Counted from the first letter of the stretch, positions 30,934 through 39,224 are shown. The stretch: DNA of 39,224 bases from Betaproteobacteria bacterium (GCA_947458835.1 CANHBC010000008.1:1-39224), one strand, 5' to 3'. The notes: generated from the sequence alone by a model not told the origin. Numbers and translations: made by a program.

Positions 30934-31923
30934 TCAGTCGCGTACCTCGTTTTCCAGCACCTGCCCCGCGTGCCATCGGCAAAGGTTCCTGCAGAACAGC
31001 TCGAACACCCGCCGGTCGTTGCCTGCCGCACTCGCTGCATCGTGCGGCGACACGATCACGTTGGGCATGTCCCACAGCGGCGACTCGGGCGGCAGCGGCT
31101 CCGGATCGAACACGTCGAGGTAGGCACCAGCCAGGCGCCCGGACGACAGCGCATCGATCATCGCCGGCTGGTCGACGACCTCGCCGCGACCGATGTTGAC
31201 CAGGCACGCGCCGGCCGGGAGGCTCGCCAGGGCGCCAGCGTCGATCATGCCCCGCGTCTCGGGGGTGAGCGGACAGGCGATCACCAGCCAGTCGGCGCGC
31301 GGCAGCAGCGCTGCCAGCGCCTGCGGCGGATGCGTCTCGTGCGCCGGATCGCCATCGCGCGCGGCGCTACGCCGGACCGCCACCACATGGAGGCCGATCG
31401 CCCGCGCCACCGTGGCAATGTGGCCGCCGATCGCGCCCGTACCGACCAGCAGCATCGTCTGGCCGCGCAGGTCCGGCGGCGCTTCGCTGCGGGTGCGCTT
31501 GCGCCAGCGCCGCTCACGCTGCAACTGCATCCAGCCGGGCAGGCCGCGCGACAGCGCGAGCAGGCCGGCCAGCGCCGAGTTGGCAACCGCCTCGGCATTG
31601 GTACCCGAGGACGTCGACAGGCGTACGCCACGCTGCATCAGTTCGGTGAAGATCGGCGCATCGACGCCGGCGTTGAACACATGCAGCCACTTCAGCCCCG
31701 CGGCCTTGCGCAGCGTCGAATAGAACGATCGCGACCATCCAGGATGGATGTCGCCTGAGAACAGCGCGGCATCGAGGCGCGTGGTGTCCGCTGCATCGAC
31801 GCGCGCGTCGACGTCTTCCGGCAGCAACACCAGTTCCAGCGCAATCCCCTGCGCATGGGCGAGCGCGCGCAGTTCCCCGCCGAACTCGCGCTCGAACGGC
31901 ATCGATACCAGCAGCGTCGGCAT
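30934..31923 (-). CDS. D-2-hydroxyacid dehydrogenase (glyoxylate/hydroxypyruvate reductase-like)
   Basis: A 329-residue NAD(P)-dependent reductase of 2-oxoacids. The cofactor fold has GTGAIG (residues 161-166) and an Arg-rich VAVRRSA after the second strand, which suggests NADPH. The catalytic set is Arg246 (NIGRGEVVD), Glu275 (DPEPLP) and His294 (SPHDAAS). SSGTNAEAVANSALAGLLALSR is the usual substrate-domain hinge. It starts 12 nt after the leuD stop, in the position often held by leuB, yet it is an unrelated dehydrogenase family. Co-transcription with leuCD is very likely. Confidence 0.92.
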   Translation of the reverse strand: MPTLLVSMPFEREFGGELRALAHAQGIALELVLLPEDVDARVDAADTTRLDAALFSGDIHPGWSRSFYSTLRKAAGLKWLHVFNAGVDAPIFTELMQRGVRLSTSSGTNAEAVANSALAGLLALSRGLPGWMQLQRERRWRKRTRSEAPPDLRGQTMLLVGTGAIGGHIATVARAIGLHVVAVRRSAARDGDPAHETHPPQALAALLPRADWLVIACPLTPETRGMIDAGALASLPAGACLVNIGRGEVVDQPAMIDALSSGRLAGAYLDVFDPEPLPPESPLWDMPNVIVSPHDAASAAGNDRRVFELFCRNLCRWHAGQVLENEVRD

Positions 31924-31935
31924 CGCGTCCCTCGC

Positions 31936-32547
31936 TCAGCGATCCAGCCACGGCCGCTCGGCCGCGTAGCGCTGCTCGAACGATTCGATCGCCGGCAGCC
32001 GGGTGAGCGTGAGCCCGATCTCGTCCAGCCCGGTGAGCAGCCGCTCGCGGCGCAGCGGGTCGAGCGCGAAGCGGCGCACCTTGCCGTCGCCGGCGGTGAC
32101 CGTCTGCGACTGCAGGTCGGCCGTGATCGTCGCGCCCGGGTTCGCGTCAAGGTGCGCGCGCAGCTCGATGCATTCGGCCTCGGGAAGCACGATCGGCAGC
32201 ACGCCGTTCTGCAGCGCGTTACCGAAGAAGATATCGCCGAAGGACGGGGCGATGATGCAGCGGAAACCCGAGTCGAGCAGCACGTAGACCGCACTCTCGC
32301 GCGAGGAGCCACAACCGAAGTTGGCGCCCGCGACCAGGATCTTCGCATCCCGGTACGCCTCCTCGTTCAGCACGAAGCTGTCGCGAAGCCGGCCGTCCTC
32401 GTCGTGGCGCAGGTCGTGGAACAGGTAGGAGCCGTAGCGCTCGTCGCGCGGCTTGCGCAGGAAGCGCGCCGGGATGAGCATGTCGGTGTTGACGTTGGTG
32501 ATGTCCAGCGGCGCGGCGACCGCGGTGAAGGTCGTGAACGGTTGCAT
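31936..32547 (-). CDS. leuD: 3-isopropylmalate dehydratase small subunit LeuD
   Basis: With LeuC it interconverts 2- and 3-isopropylmalate in leucine synthesis. The 203-residue product has ITNVNTDMLIPARFLRK, a proteobacterial LeuD start, then GANFGCGSSRESAVYVLLD with the swivel-domain motif and APSFGDIFFGNALQNGVLP. Length is typical. It starts 10 nt after the leuC stop. A distant paralogue acting on methylmalate-type acids cannot be excluded, given the absence of leuA and leuB here. Confidence 0.95.
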   Translation of the reverse strand: MQPFTTFTAVAAPLDITNVNTDMLIPARFLRKPRDERYGSYLFHDLRHDEDGRLRDSFVLNEEAYRDAKILVAGANFGCGSSRESAVYVLLDSGFRCIIAPSFGDIFFGNALQNGVLPIVLPEAECIELRAHLDANPGATITADLQSQTVTAGDGKVRRFALDPLRRERLLTGLDEIGLTLTRLPAIESFEQRYAAERPWLDR

Positions 32548-32557
32548 GTCTCGCTCC

Positions 32558-34006
32558 TCAGGCCGCGGCGCCGGCGAGCAGCCGGCGCACGTCGGTCAGC
32601 GTACCGGTGACCGCCGCCGCTGCGGCCATCGCCGGGCTCACCAGGTGGGTACGTGCACCACGCCCCTGGCGCCCCTCGAAGTTACGATTGGAGGTCGATG
32701 CCGAACGCTCCCCGGGCTTGAGCAGGTCGCCGTTGGTACCGACGCACATCGAACAGCCGGACGCGCGCCACTCGATGCCGGCCTCGGTGAACACCCGGTC
32801 GAGCCCCTCGGCCTCGGCCTGGCGCTTGATCTGCGTGGAGCCGGGCGACACGAAGGCCGGAATCTTCGCCTTGCGGCCGCGCACGACGGCAGCCGCGGCC
32901 CGGATGTCGTCGATCCGGCTGTTGGTGCAGGAACCGATGAACACCCGGTCCACCGGCAGTCCGTCCATCGCCTGCCCGGGCTTGAGCCCCATGTAGGCGA
33001 GCGCCGACTCGACGGCGCGCCGGGCATCGCCGGAGAGCGTCGCCGGGTCGGGCACGCGGCCGGTGATCGGCAGCCCCTGTCCCGGGCTGGTGCCCCAGGT
33101 CACCATCGGCACCAGCGCCCCGGCGTCGACCTTCACCTCCCGGTCGAAGGTCGCGCCGTCGTCGGTCTTGAGCGTGCGCCAGTAGGCCACCGCCGCATCC
33201 CAGTGCTGCTGCTTCGGCGCGAACGGACGGCCGTGCAGGTACTCGAACGTGGTGTCGTCTGGGCAGATCATGCCGGCGCGCCCGCCGGCCTCGATCGACA
33301 TGTTGCAGACGGTCAGCCGGTTCTCCATCGACATCGACCGGATGGTGCTGCCCGCATACTCGATCACGTGGCCAGTGGCACCGGCTGCGCCAATCTGCGC
33401 GATCACCGCGAGGATCACGTCCTTGCCCGACAGGCCGGGCGCGAGCGTGCCATCGATCGTGATGCGCAGCAGTTTCGGCCTGCGCTGCCACAGGCACTGC
33501 GTCGCCAGCACCTGCTTGACCTGGGAGGCGCCCATGCCGAACGCGAATGCGCCGAACGCCCCGTGCGTCGAAGTGTGCGAATCGCCGCAGGTGATCACCA
33601 TGCCCGGATGGGTCAGCCCCAGTTCGGGCCCGATCACGTGCACGATGCCCTGGCGCGGATCGTCGATACCAGCGTAGTCGATGCCACCCCAGGCCGCGTT
33701 CTGCTCGAGCAGGTCGATCAGGCCGCGCACCTCGGGATCGGTGATTCCGGCGATGCCAGCCTCACGGCCGAGCGTCGGCACATAATGGTCGGCGACCGCA
33801 AAATGCTGCTTCGGCCGGCGCACGCTGCGCCCTTCCTTGCGAAGCGCGGCGAAGGCAAGGAACGCGCCCTCGTGCAGGAAGTTCTGGTCGACATGCAGCA
33901 GGGCATCGTCGGCGCTGCCCTGTTCGATCACGTGCGCGTTCCAGATCTTCTCGAACAGCGTCGACGGCTTGGCGGAGGCAGAGTCGGGCGGCATTTCGGC
34001 AGGCAT
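32558..34006 (-). CDS. leuC: 3-isopropylmalate dehydratase large subunit LeuC
   Basis: The 482-residue aconitase-family subunit carries the 4Fe-4S cluster. TLFEKIWNAHVI opens the homologous part, and VITCGDSHTSTHGAFG and FIGSCTNSR are the substrate and first cluster-Cys motifs. SGCSMCVGTNGD supplies the two remaining cluster cysteines. HLVSPAMAAAAAVTG is the C-terminal motif. The ATG at 34006 adds a short Ser/Pro-rich N-terminus; ATG 33994 is an alternative. First gene of leuC-leuD-hydroxyacid dehydrogenase, divergent from the acyl-CoA synthetase. Confidence 0.96.
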   Translation of the reverse strand: MPAEMPPDSASAKPSTLFEKIWNAHVIEQGSADDALLHVDQNFLHEGAFLAFAALRKEGRSVRRPKQHFAVADHYVPTLGREAGIAGITDPEVRGLIDLLEQNAAWGGIDYAGIDDPRQGIVHVIGPELGLTHPGMVITCGDSHTSTHGAFGAFAFGMGASQVKQVLATQCLWQRRPKLLRITIDGTLAPGLSGKDVILAVIAQIGAAGATGHVIEYAGSTIRSMSMENRLTVCNMSIEAGGRAGMICPDDTTFEYLHGRPFAPKQQHWDAAVAYWRTLKTDDGATFDREVKVDAGALVPMVTWGTSPGQGLPITGRVPDPATLSGDARRAVESALAYMGLKPGQAMDGLPVDRVFIGSCTNSRIDDIRAAAAVVRGRKAKIPAFVSPGSTQIKRQAEAEGLDRVFTEAGIEWRASGCSMCVGTNGDLLKPGERSASTSNRNFEGRQGRGARTHLVSPAMAAAAAVTGTLTDVRRLLAGAAA

Positions 34007-34153
34007 GGGTGCTCGCGGAGAGGTGTGGCGGGGAGGCAAGGCAGCGACCCTGTGATTCTCTCCGAATTCGCCCATGCGGCACAGTGCACACCGCAGGCGG
34101 CATCGAGCGCAGCCCCCTCTCGGGCGGCCGGCACCGGCGGGAACCACGGCGGT

Positions 34154-34159
34154 TAGAAT
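34154..34159 (+). promoter_or_regulatory. -10 element giving a leaderless acyl-CoA synthetase mRNA
   Basis: TAGAAT lies 7 nt before the ATG at 34167, exactly where transcription should begin at or next to the start codon. No ribosome site separates them (CCGCCC only). No good -35 is visible, so the call rests on the hexamer and spacing. Confidence 0.4.
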
Positions 34160-34166
34160 GCCGCCC

Positions 34167-36266
34167 ATGAACCCTGCCATCCGTGCCCTGATCGCCCCGC
34201 GCTCGATCGCCATCCTCGGCGCATCGAACGACCTGCAGAAACTCAACGGCCGCACGCTCAAGTTCCTCATGGACAAGGGTTATGCCGGGAAGATCTACCC
34301 GGTGAACCCCAAGTACGAGCACATCAGCCACCCGGGCGGGGAACTGCGCTGCTACCCGACAGTCGGCGACATCCCCGATGCAGTCGACATGGCGATCATC
34401 ACCGTGCCGGCGCGCTTCGTGATCGACCAGGTACGTGCGCTCGGCCGCAAGGGCGTGCCGGCGGCGATCATCTACAGCTCCGGCTTCGGCGAGATGGGCG
34501 CGCAGGGCCATGCGCTCGAGGACGAACTGGTCGCCGCCGCGCGCGAGGGCGGCGTGCGCCTGTGCGGGCCGAACTGCCTCGGCCTGGTCAATTCCTTCGA
34601 TCGCGTGATCGCGACCTTCAGCCAGTACGGCAGCGGCGAGGTGCTCGAGGGGCCGGTCGGCTTCGTCACCCAGTCGGGCGCCTTCGGCTCGGCGATCGCG
34701 ACGCTCGCGCGCCGCCGCCACCTCGGCCTGGGCTATTTCGTGAACACCGGCAACGAGTGCGACGCGACGCTGGTCGAGATCATGGACGAGGTGCTCGCCG
34801 ACCCACGCATCCGCGTCGGCTGCGGCTACATCGAAGGCTTCAAGGACGGCGCCGGCCTGCTGGCGCTGGCCGAGCGCGCGCTCGAGGCCGGCAAGCCGAT
34901 CGTGGTCACCAAGGTCGGCCGCAGCCAGGCCGGTGCGCGCGCGGCCGCGTCGCACACCGGCTCGCTGGCGGGCGAGGATCGCGTGTTCGACGGGCTCGCG
35001 CGCCAGTTCGGCATCATCCGGGCACGCAACGAAGAGCACATGCTCGACATGGTCGACGTGCTCGCGCATTGCGAACTGCCGGAGGGCAACGGTATCGGGC
35101 TGGTCACCCAGTCCGGTGGTGCCGGCGTGCTGATCGCCGACCGCGCCGAGGAACTCGGCCTGTCGCTGCCGACGCTGTCGGACGAGACACAGGCGAAGCT
35201 GCGCGAGGTGCTGCCGGCCTTCGGCTCGGGCGCGAACCCGGTCGACGTCACCGCGCAGTTCATCGCCGAGCCGGAGATCCTGCTCAACGGACTGCGGCTG
35301 ACGCTGGCCGACCCGGCGGTACACGTGGGCATCGTGTGGATCCTCTCGATGGACGCCTACGCCGGGATGCTGGTCGACCTGTTCCGCACGGTGAAGTCCG
35401 AGACCCGCAAGCCGTTCGTGCTGTGCTGGGTGGCCGCCTCCGAACAGGCACTGAAACTGTGCCGCGAGGCCGGCATCCCGGTACTGCGCGGCGCCGAGCC
35501 GGCGGTGGATGCGGTGGCCGGACTGATCGGCTACGCCCAGGCGCGGCGGACCTGGCTCGCTGACCGCACGGCACGCGCATCGGTGGCCCTGCCGGAGCTG
35601 TCCCTGCCAGCCCCGGGCGTGGTCGGAACGGTCGAGGCCGCGCGGCTGCTCGCCAGTTGCGGCGTCGCGTCAGCCCCGGTCGCACTGGCGGGCGATGCCG
35701 ACGCTGCCGTCGAGGCGGCCACCGGCCTGGGCTGGCCGGTCGCGGTGAAGATCGAATCGCCCGACATCCTGCACAAGACCGAGGCCGACGGCGTACGGCT
35801 GGGCCTGGCGGATGCGGCGGCGGTGCGCGCGGCAGCGGAGGCGGTGCTGGCGGCGGCGAAGGCATTCGACGCCGACGCCCGGATCGATGGCGTGGTGGTG
35901 CAGAAGATGGCCGGAGGCCACGTCGAGTTCGTGATTGGCCTCAAGAACGACCCGTCGTTCGGGCCGGTGCTGATGGCCGGGCTCGGGGGCATCCTGGTCG
36001 AGGTGATGAAGGACGTTGCCTTCCGGCGCTGCCCGGTCACCCCGTCCGAGGCCGGCGCGATGCTCGACGAGCTGCGCGGTCGCGCGATCCTGTCCGGCGC
36101 ACGCGGCAAGCCGCCGGTGGATCGAGCGGCCCTGGTCGAGCTGCTGTGCGCGGTCTCTCGCTTCGGGGCCGCAGCGGGCCCCAGGCTGGAGGAACTCGAC
36201 CTGAACCCGGTGCTGCTGTCGACCGATGGCGCGGTCGCGGTCGACTGCGTGATGGTGCTGCGCTGA
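34167..36266 (+). CDS. ADP-forming acyl-CoA synthetase (acetate-CoA ligase family)
   Basis: A single 699-residue chain fusing the alpha and beta parts of NDP-forming acyl-CoA synthetases. In order: CoA-binding Rossmann domain (SIAILGASNDLQKLNG, GKIYPVNPKY, VDMAIITVPA), succinyl-CoA-ligase-like domain with the phospho-acceptor His263 in AASHTGSLAGED, flavodoxin-like middle, and a C-terminal ATP-grasp (VAVKIESPDILHKTEADGV, VEFVIGLKNDPSFGPV). It activates acyl acids to CoA thioesters or runs in reverse for ATP. Which acid is unknown; aromatic or branched acids are common for this group. The ATG at 34167 follows a -10 element by 7 nt, and the upstream ATG codons lack homology. Divergent from leuC. 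Confidence 0.93.
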   Translation: MNPAIRALIAPRSIAILGASNDLQKLNGRTLKFLMDKGYAGKIYPVNPKYEHISHPGGELRCYPTVGDIPDAVDMAIITVPARFVIDQVRALGRKGVPAAIIYSSGFGEMGAQGHALEDELVAAAREGGVRLCGPNCLGLVNSFDRVIATFSQYGSGEVLEGPVGFVTQSGAFGSAIATLARRRHLGLGYFVNTGNECDATLVEIMDEVLADPRIRVGCGYIEGFKDGAGLLALAERALEAGKPIVVTKVGRSQAGARAAASHTGSLAGEDRVFDGLARQFGIIRARNEEHMLDMVDVLAHCELPEGNGIGLVTQSGGAGVLIADRAEELGLSLPTLSDETQAKLREVLPAFGSGANPVDVTAQFIAEPEILLNGLRLTLADPAVHVGIVWILSMDAYAGMLVDLFRTVKSETRKPFVLCWVAASEQALKLCREAGIPVLRGAEPAVDAVAGLIGYAQARRTWLADRTARASVALPELSLPAPGVVGTVEAARLLASCGVASAPVALAGDADAAVEAATGLGWPVAVKIESPDILHKTEADGVRLGLADAAAVRAAAEAVLAAAKAFDADARIDGVVVQKMAGGHVEFVIGLKNDPSFGPVLMAGLGGILVEVMKDVAFRRCPVTPSEAGAMLDELRGRAILSGARGKPPVDRAALVELLCAVSRFGAAAGPRLEELDLNPVLLSTDGAVAVDCVMVLR

Positions 36267-36550
36267 CCCCGGCGCCCGGCAGCCGGACGCTCTACGCCGC
36301 CCTGCTGGCGCTGCTGTTCGCCATTGCCACCGCGCTGGTGGTGCTCATCTCCTACATGCTCGCCGAGCTGTACCTCGCGGCAAAGGGCTGGCTGGTCGTG
36401 CTGCCCGATGGCCAGGAACTGGCCCACCTGCGGATGCGCAACCTGCTGCTCTGGATCGCCGTGCCGGTGATGGCCGTACTCGGATTCGCAGTGGGCTGGT
36501 TCAGCCACTCAACGGCCGGGGGCGATGGCCGCACGCCCGTGGGCCGTTGA
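36263..36550 (+). CDS. Small two-helix membrane protein, non-ATG start
   Basis: About 95 residues with two strong hydrophobic helices (LYAALLALLFAIATALVVLI and LLLWIAVPVMAVLGFAVGW) joined by a polar loop ending in RMRNLLL. The pattern is protein-like and unlike the antisense shadows around it. No ATG or GTG precedes the first helix. A CTG at 36263 overlaps the synthetase stop (CTGA), mimicking the ATGA coupling seen elsewhere. An ATG at 36356 would lose helix one. Not recognised as a known family. It may be a genuine coupled gene; the start is doubtful. Confidence 0.45.
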   Translation: MTPAPGSRTLYAALLALLFAIATALVVLISYMLAELYLAAKGWLVVLPDGQELAHLRMRNLLLWIAVPVMAVLGFAVGWFSHSTAGGDGRTPVGR

Positions 36551-36642
36551 CCCGGCCTGCCTCCACGGCGGACCGGATGGCCTGCCAACGCCGGGATATC
36601 GCTAAACTCGCGGCTCCCTGAAGCCAAGCAGGTCCTGAGCGC

Positions 36643-37485
36643 ATGATCCCGCACTGCCTCGGCATCGACCATGCCGTGATCAACACCGCCGGGCGCATCG
36701 ACGATGCGGTGGATCAGTTCGCGCGGCTGGGCTTCCGGCTCACCCCGCGTGGATTTCACAGCACCGGCTCGGTGAACCACCTGATGATGTTCGGGCCGGA
36801 CTACCTCGAACTGATCGGCGTGCCGGCGGAGCATGCCGCGTTGCGCCCGGAACTCGCCAACAGCCCGCGCGGGCTCAACGCGATCGCCTTCGCCACCGAC
36901 ACCGCCTCGGGTGCCCATACCGCGCTTGAGCGGGCGAAGTTCATGCCTCAACCGGTGAAGTCGCTGTCGCGGCCGGTCGACCTCGACGATGGCACGCACG
37001 AGGCACGCTTCGCGCTGGTCGCGCTGCCGCCGGAGACGGTCGGCTGGGGCCGCCTGTTCGCCTGCGAGCACCTGACGCGCGAGCTGGTCTGGCGCGACAG
37101 CCTGCGCAACCATCCGAACGGCGCACGCGAGATCACCCGCCTGACCATCGTCGTGCCTGACCCGCATGCCGAGGCGACGCGGCTGGCCCCGCTGTTTGCC
37201 GAGGCGTCGATGCGGCCAGGCACCGAGCGGGCCGAACTCACCCTCGGCCACCTGCGCGTGGAACTGGTCACCGCCGCGCTGCTGCAGCACCGGCTGGGCG
37301 GCTCGGCCTGCGAAGCCGGCGGGCGCGCGACGTACATGGCGGCGATCGAACTGCGCTGCTCCAGCCTCGACGCGGTGCGCCGCTCACTGCGCACGCTGCC
37401 GGCACGGCACGTGCATGACCAGGGCTCGCGCGTGATCGTCGCGGCCAGCCTCGCCTGCAACACCACGATCGAATTCATCGAATAG
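36643..37485 (+). CDS. VOC-family protein (glyoxalase-like domain)
   Basis: A 280-residue double-unit VOC protein. GIDHAVINTAGRIDDAVDQFARLGF opens the first half with the metal-type His at 9. FHSTGSVNHLMMFGPDYLELIGVP and the mid-chain FACEHLTRELVWR match glyoxalase-like domain proteins (PF13468 type). The second half ends in NTTIEFIE with a possible ligand Glu. Its enzyme activity is unknown. TAAACT at 36603-36608 may be its -10 element. It is 27 nt upstream of the acyl-CoA ligase, so the two are co-transcribed. Confidence 0.85.
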   Translation: MIPHCLGIDHAVINTAGRIDDAVDQFARLGFRLTPRGFHSTGSVNHLMMFGPDYLELIGVPAEHAALRPELANSPRGLNAIAFATDTASGAHTALERAKFMPQPVKSLSRPVDLDDGTHEARFALVALPPETVGWGRLFACEHLTRELVWRDSLRNHPNGAREITRLTIVVPDPHAEATRLAPLFAEASMRPGTERAELTLGHLRVELVTAALLQHRLGGSACEAGGRATYMAAIELRCSSLDAVRRSLRTLPARHVHDQGSRVIVAASLACNTTIEFIE

Positions 37486-37512
37486 GCCTTACCGAACCGC
37501 CGGAGCTTCCCC

Positions 37513-39063
37513 ATGCACCACCCGTACAACCTCGGCGCGCTGATGGATCCCGCGCTGGTCGCCGCCGGCGATGCGCGCCTCGCGCTGATCGAACCCGCCA
37601 CCTCGCCGGTGCGCGAATGGACCTACGCCCGGCTGGACGCCCTGTTCAACGGCGTCGCCCGCGGCCTGCTCAAGCGTGCGGAAGCACTGGGCCTCGCCCG
37701 CGGCGACCGCATCGCCATCCTGGCCGCCAACAGCGCCGAGTTCATGGGCGCGGCTTTCGGCGCGATGCGTGCCGGCTTCGTCTGCGTGCCGGTCAACTAC
37801 AAGTTCCCCCAGGAGACGATCGACTACATCGCAGCCAACTGCGGCGCGAAGCTGGTGTTCTGCGACGCCGAACGGCGCGTCCAGGTGCCGGCCGGCCTGC
37901 CGGTGGTGCAGTTCGGCGACCCGGGTCCCGACGGCTTCGACGCACTGCTCGACCCCGGCCCGTTCACGCCGGTCGAGCCGACGGTGGTCGACGACGTGCG
38001 CGAACCGGCGATCTTCCTCTACACCTCGGGTTCCACCGGTCGGCCGAAGGGCGTGGTGCTGTCGCACGAGAGCCACATCTGGGTCACCGGCAAGCGCACG
38101 GAGGGGCAGGACTATTCGAAGCACCGGCTGCTGGTGGCAGCGCCGCTCTACCACATGAACGGGCTGGCGATGGCCCAGCTCTCGATGCGCGCGGGCGCCA
38201 CGCTGGTGCTGCTGCCCCAGTTCAACACGCTCGAGTACATCGGCGCGATCGAGCAGTACCGCTGCACCTGGCTCACCGCGGTGCCACCGATGCTCGCGAT
38301 GATGCTGCAAGAGGGCGAGGCGATGGCGCGCACCGACCTGTCGTCGGTGAAGTTCATCCGGATGGGCTCGGCACCGGTGAGCGAGGCCCTGATGGCACGC
38401 ATCCATGCCGCGATCCCGCAGGCGGTGGTGGCCAACGGCTACGGCACGACCGAGGCGGCGATGGTGGTGTTCGGCCCGCACCCGAAGGGCCTGCCACAGC
38501 CGGAGATGTCGGTCGGCTATCCGCACCCGGCGGTACAGCTGCGGCTGGCCGCCGGCGATGACCTCGACGCCGCGGAGGGCGTGCTGCAGATGAAGAGCCC
38601 GGCGGTGATGAACGGCTACTTCGGCCTGCCCGAGGCAACGCGCAAGGCGTTCACCGCCGACGGCTTCTACGTCACCGGCGACATCTTCCGGCGCGACGCC
38701 GACGGCTTCCACTACTTCGTCGGGCGTGCCGACGACATGTTCGTGTCCGGTGGCGAGAACATCTATCCCGGGCAGGTCGAGAAACTGCTGGAGCGGCATG
38801 CCGCAGTCGAGCAGGCCTGCTGTATCCCGGTCGAGGACGAGATCAAGGGCATGAAGCCGGTCGCCTTCGTCGTGCTGAAGGCCGGCCAGTCGGCGACGGA
38901 GGACGAACTCAAGCGGCACTGCCTCGCCCATGCGCCGGCGTACATGCATCCGCGACGGGTCTGGATCGTCGATTCGTTCCCGCTGGCCGGCACCAACAAG
39001 ATCGACCGCAAGGTGGTGACGGCAATGGCGTTGTCGGAACTCGAGGGCGCGCCGGCGTCCTGA
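37513..39063 (+). CDS. Acyl-CoA ligase (class I adenylate-forming enzyme)
   Basis: A 516-residue ANL-family ligase that makes acyl-AMP then acyl-CoA. The P-loop is YTSGSTGRPKGVV with Lys179. NGYGTTEAAMVVFG is the A5 motif, TGDIFRRDADGFHYFVGRADD spans A7/A8 with the hinge Asp, and GTNKIDRK places the catalytic Lys at 496. Length and motifs suit medium-chain or aromatic acid CoA ligases such as 4-chlorobenzoate or cyclohexanecarboxylate types; the substrate is not assigned. It follows the VOC gene, and a hairpin with T-rich tail follows its stop before tRNA-Phe. Confidence 0.93.
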   Translation: MHHPYNLGALMDPALVAAGDARLALIEPATSPVREWTYARLDALFNGVARGLLKRAEALGLARGDRIAILAANSAEFMGAAFGAMRAGFVCVPVNYKFPQETIDYIAANCGAKLVFCDAERRVQVPAGLPVVQFGDPGPDGFDALLDPGPFTPVEPTVVDDVREPAIFLYTSGSTGRPKGVVLSHESHIWVTGKRTEGQDYSKHRLLVAAPLYHMNGLAMAQLSMRAGATLVLLPQFNTLEYIGAIEQYRCTWLTAVPPMLAMMLQEGEAMARTDLSSVKFIRMGSAPVSEALMARIHAAIPQAVVANGYGTTEAAMVVFGPHPKGLPQPEMSVGYPHPAVQLRLAAGDDLDAAEGVLQMKSPAVMNGYFGLPEATRKAFTADGFYVTGDIFRRDADGFHYFVGRADDMFVSGGENIYPGQVEKLLERHAAVEQACCIPVEDEIKGMKPVAFVVLKAGQSATEDELKRHCLAHAPAYMHPRRVWIVDSFPLAGTNKIDRKVVTAMALSELEGAPAS

Positions 39064-39072
39064 CGCGGCCGA

Positions 39073-39090
39073 CGGCCCCGACCGGGGCCG
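39073..39090 (+). terminator. Intrinsic terminator after the acyl-CoA ligase
   Basis: CGGCCCCG (39073-39080) and CGGGGCCG (39083-39090) form a GC-rich stem closed by AC, followed by ATTTCGTT. The T-rich tail is short but present, making this the most terminator-like hairpin in the window. Confidence 0.6.
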
Positions 39091-39097
39091 ATTTCGT

Positions 39098-39103
39098 TAT
39101 ACT
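39098..39103 (+). promoter_or_regulatory. -10 element of tRNA-Phe
   Basis: TATACT lies 45 nt before the tRNA 5' end. A C-rich discriminator follows, as expected at stringently controlled stable-RNA promoters. The -35 would overlap the terminator stem and is weak. Confidence 0.5.
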
Positions 39104-39148
39104 TCGCCTCCCCTCGCCCTTCCGGGTGACGGGAGCCGTTGGAACAGT

Positions 39149-39224
<76 letters not shown>

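Noticed and set aside
30934-31923. Gene after leuD as leuB
   Set aside because: Its motifs (GTGAIG, NIGRGEVVD, SPHDAAS) are those of D-2-hydroxyacid dehydrogenases; the isocitrate/isopropylmalate dehydrogenase motifs are absent.
32453-34156. Long + strand frame (567 codons) opposite leuC
   Set aside because: No homology features; fully antisense to leuC, which has all cluster and substrate motifs.

Overview
The window is chromosomal DNA of high-GC content, densely packed with genes on both strands. It most probably comes from a betaproteobacterium of the order Burkholderiales. The evidence is five periplasmic receptors of the tripartite tricarboxylate transporter (Bug) family, which is hugely expanded in Alcaligenaceae and Comamonadaceae, together with a VPxPA-type C-terminal sorting signal, an IclR regulator beside a Bug gene and a proteobacterial-type LeuCD. 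There is no phage, conjugative or IS gene in the window, and no CRISPR array. Two tRNA genes are present: Arg(CCG) at 18842 and Phe(GAA) at the right edge.

Region 1 (1-9.7 kb) is a DNA-repair island. An Fe-S photolyase, an SDR-like protein and a DUF2256 zinc-ribbon-like protein read rightward. They meet, with a 13-nt convergent overlap, a leftward operon. That operon holds a hypothetical protein, an MBL-fold exonuclease, an ATP-dependent DNA ligase, a DUF429 protein, a DEXH (Lhr-type) helicase and the PdeM phosphoesterase. The exonuclease, ligase, helicase and PdeM are the known 'ligase-associated DNA damage response' set. The DUF429 protein, a probable RNase H-fold protein, lies between ligase and helicase with a 1-4 nt type junction and is the best candidate here for an uncharacterised partner of a known system.

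Region 2 (9.9-12.9 kb) holds housekeeping and small genes: a PfkB sugar or nucleoside kinase, a glycine-zipper lipoprotein, ApaH and a small VOC protein.

Region 3 (12.9-28.4 kb) is catabolic. It has an FAD monooxygenase and its convergent IclR regulator, five Bug receptors without TctA/TctB membrane genes, a CoA-transferase pair whose alpha gene carries an in-frame TGA, and an alpha/beta hydrolase. It also has an FAH-family hydrolase, an aldo/keto reductase lacking the usual catalytic Asp, a FlK-like thioesterase, an enoyl-CoA hydratase, a TauD-type dioxygenase and a second hydrolase. The set looks like import of organic acids followed by CoA activation and degradation. The actual substrates cannot be read from the sequence. 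Between two convergent Bug genes (26.2-26.34 kb) lies a 58-nt near-perfect hairpin flanked on both sides by degenerate AAACTGGGG-type units pointing inward.

Region 4 (28.4-39.2 kb) has a SOUL haem-binding protein, an EamA exporter, a VPxPA-CTERM surface protein and the operon leuC-leuD-D-2-hydroxyacid dehydrogenase. A divergent ADP-forming acyl-CoA synthetase follows, with a start consistent with a leaderless mRNA, then a small two-helix membrane protein, a VOC protein, an acyl-CoA ligase and tRNA-Phe. No stretch longer than about 215 nt lacks a gene.
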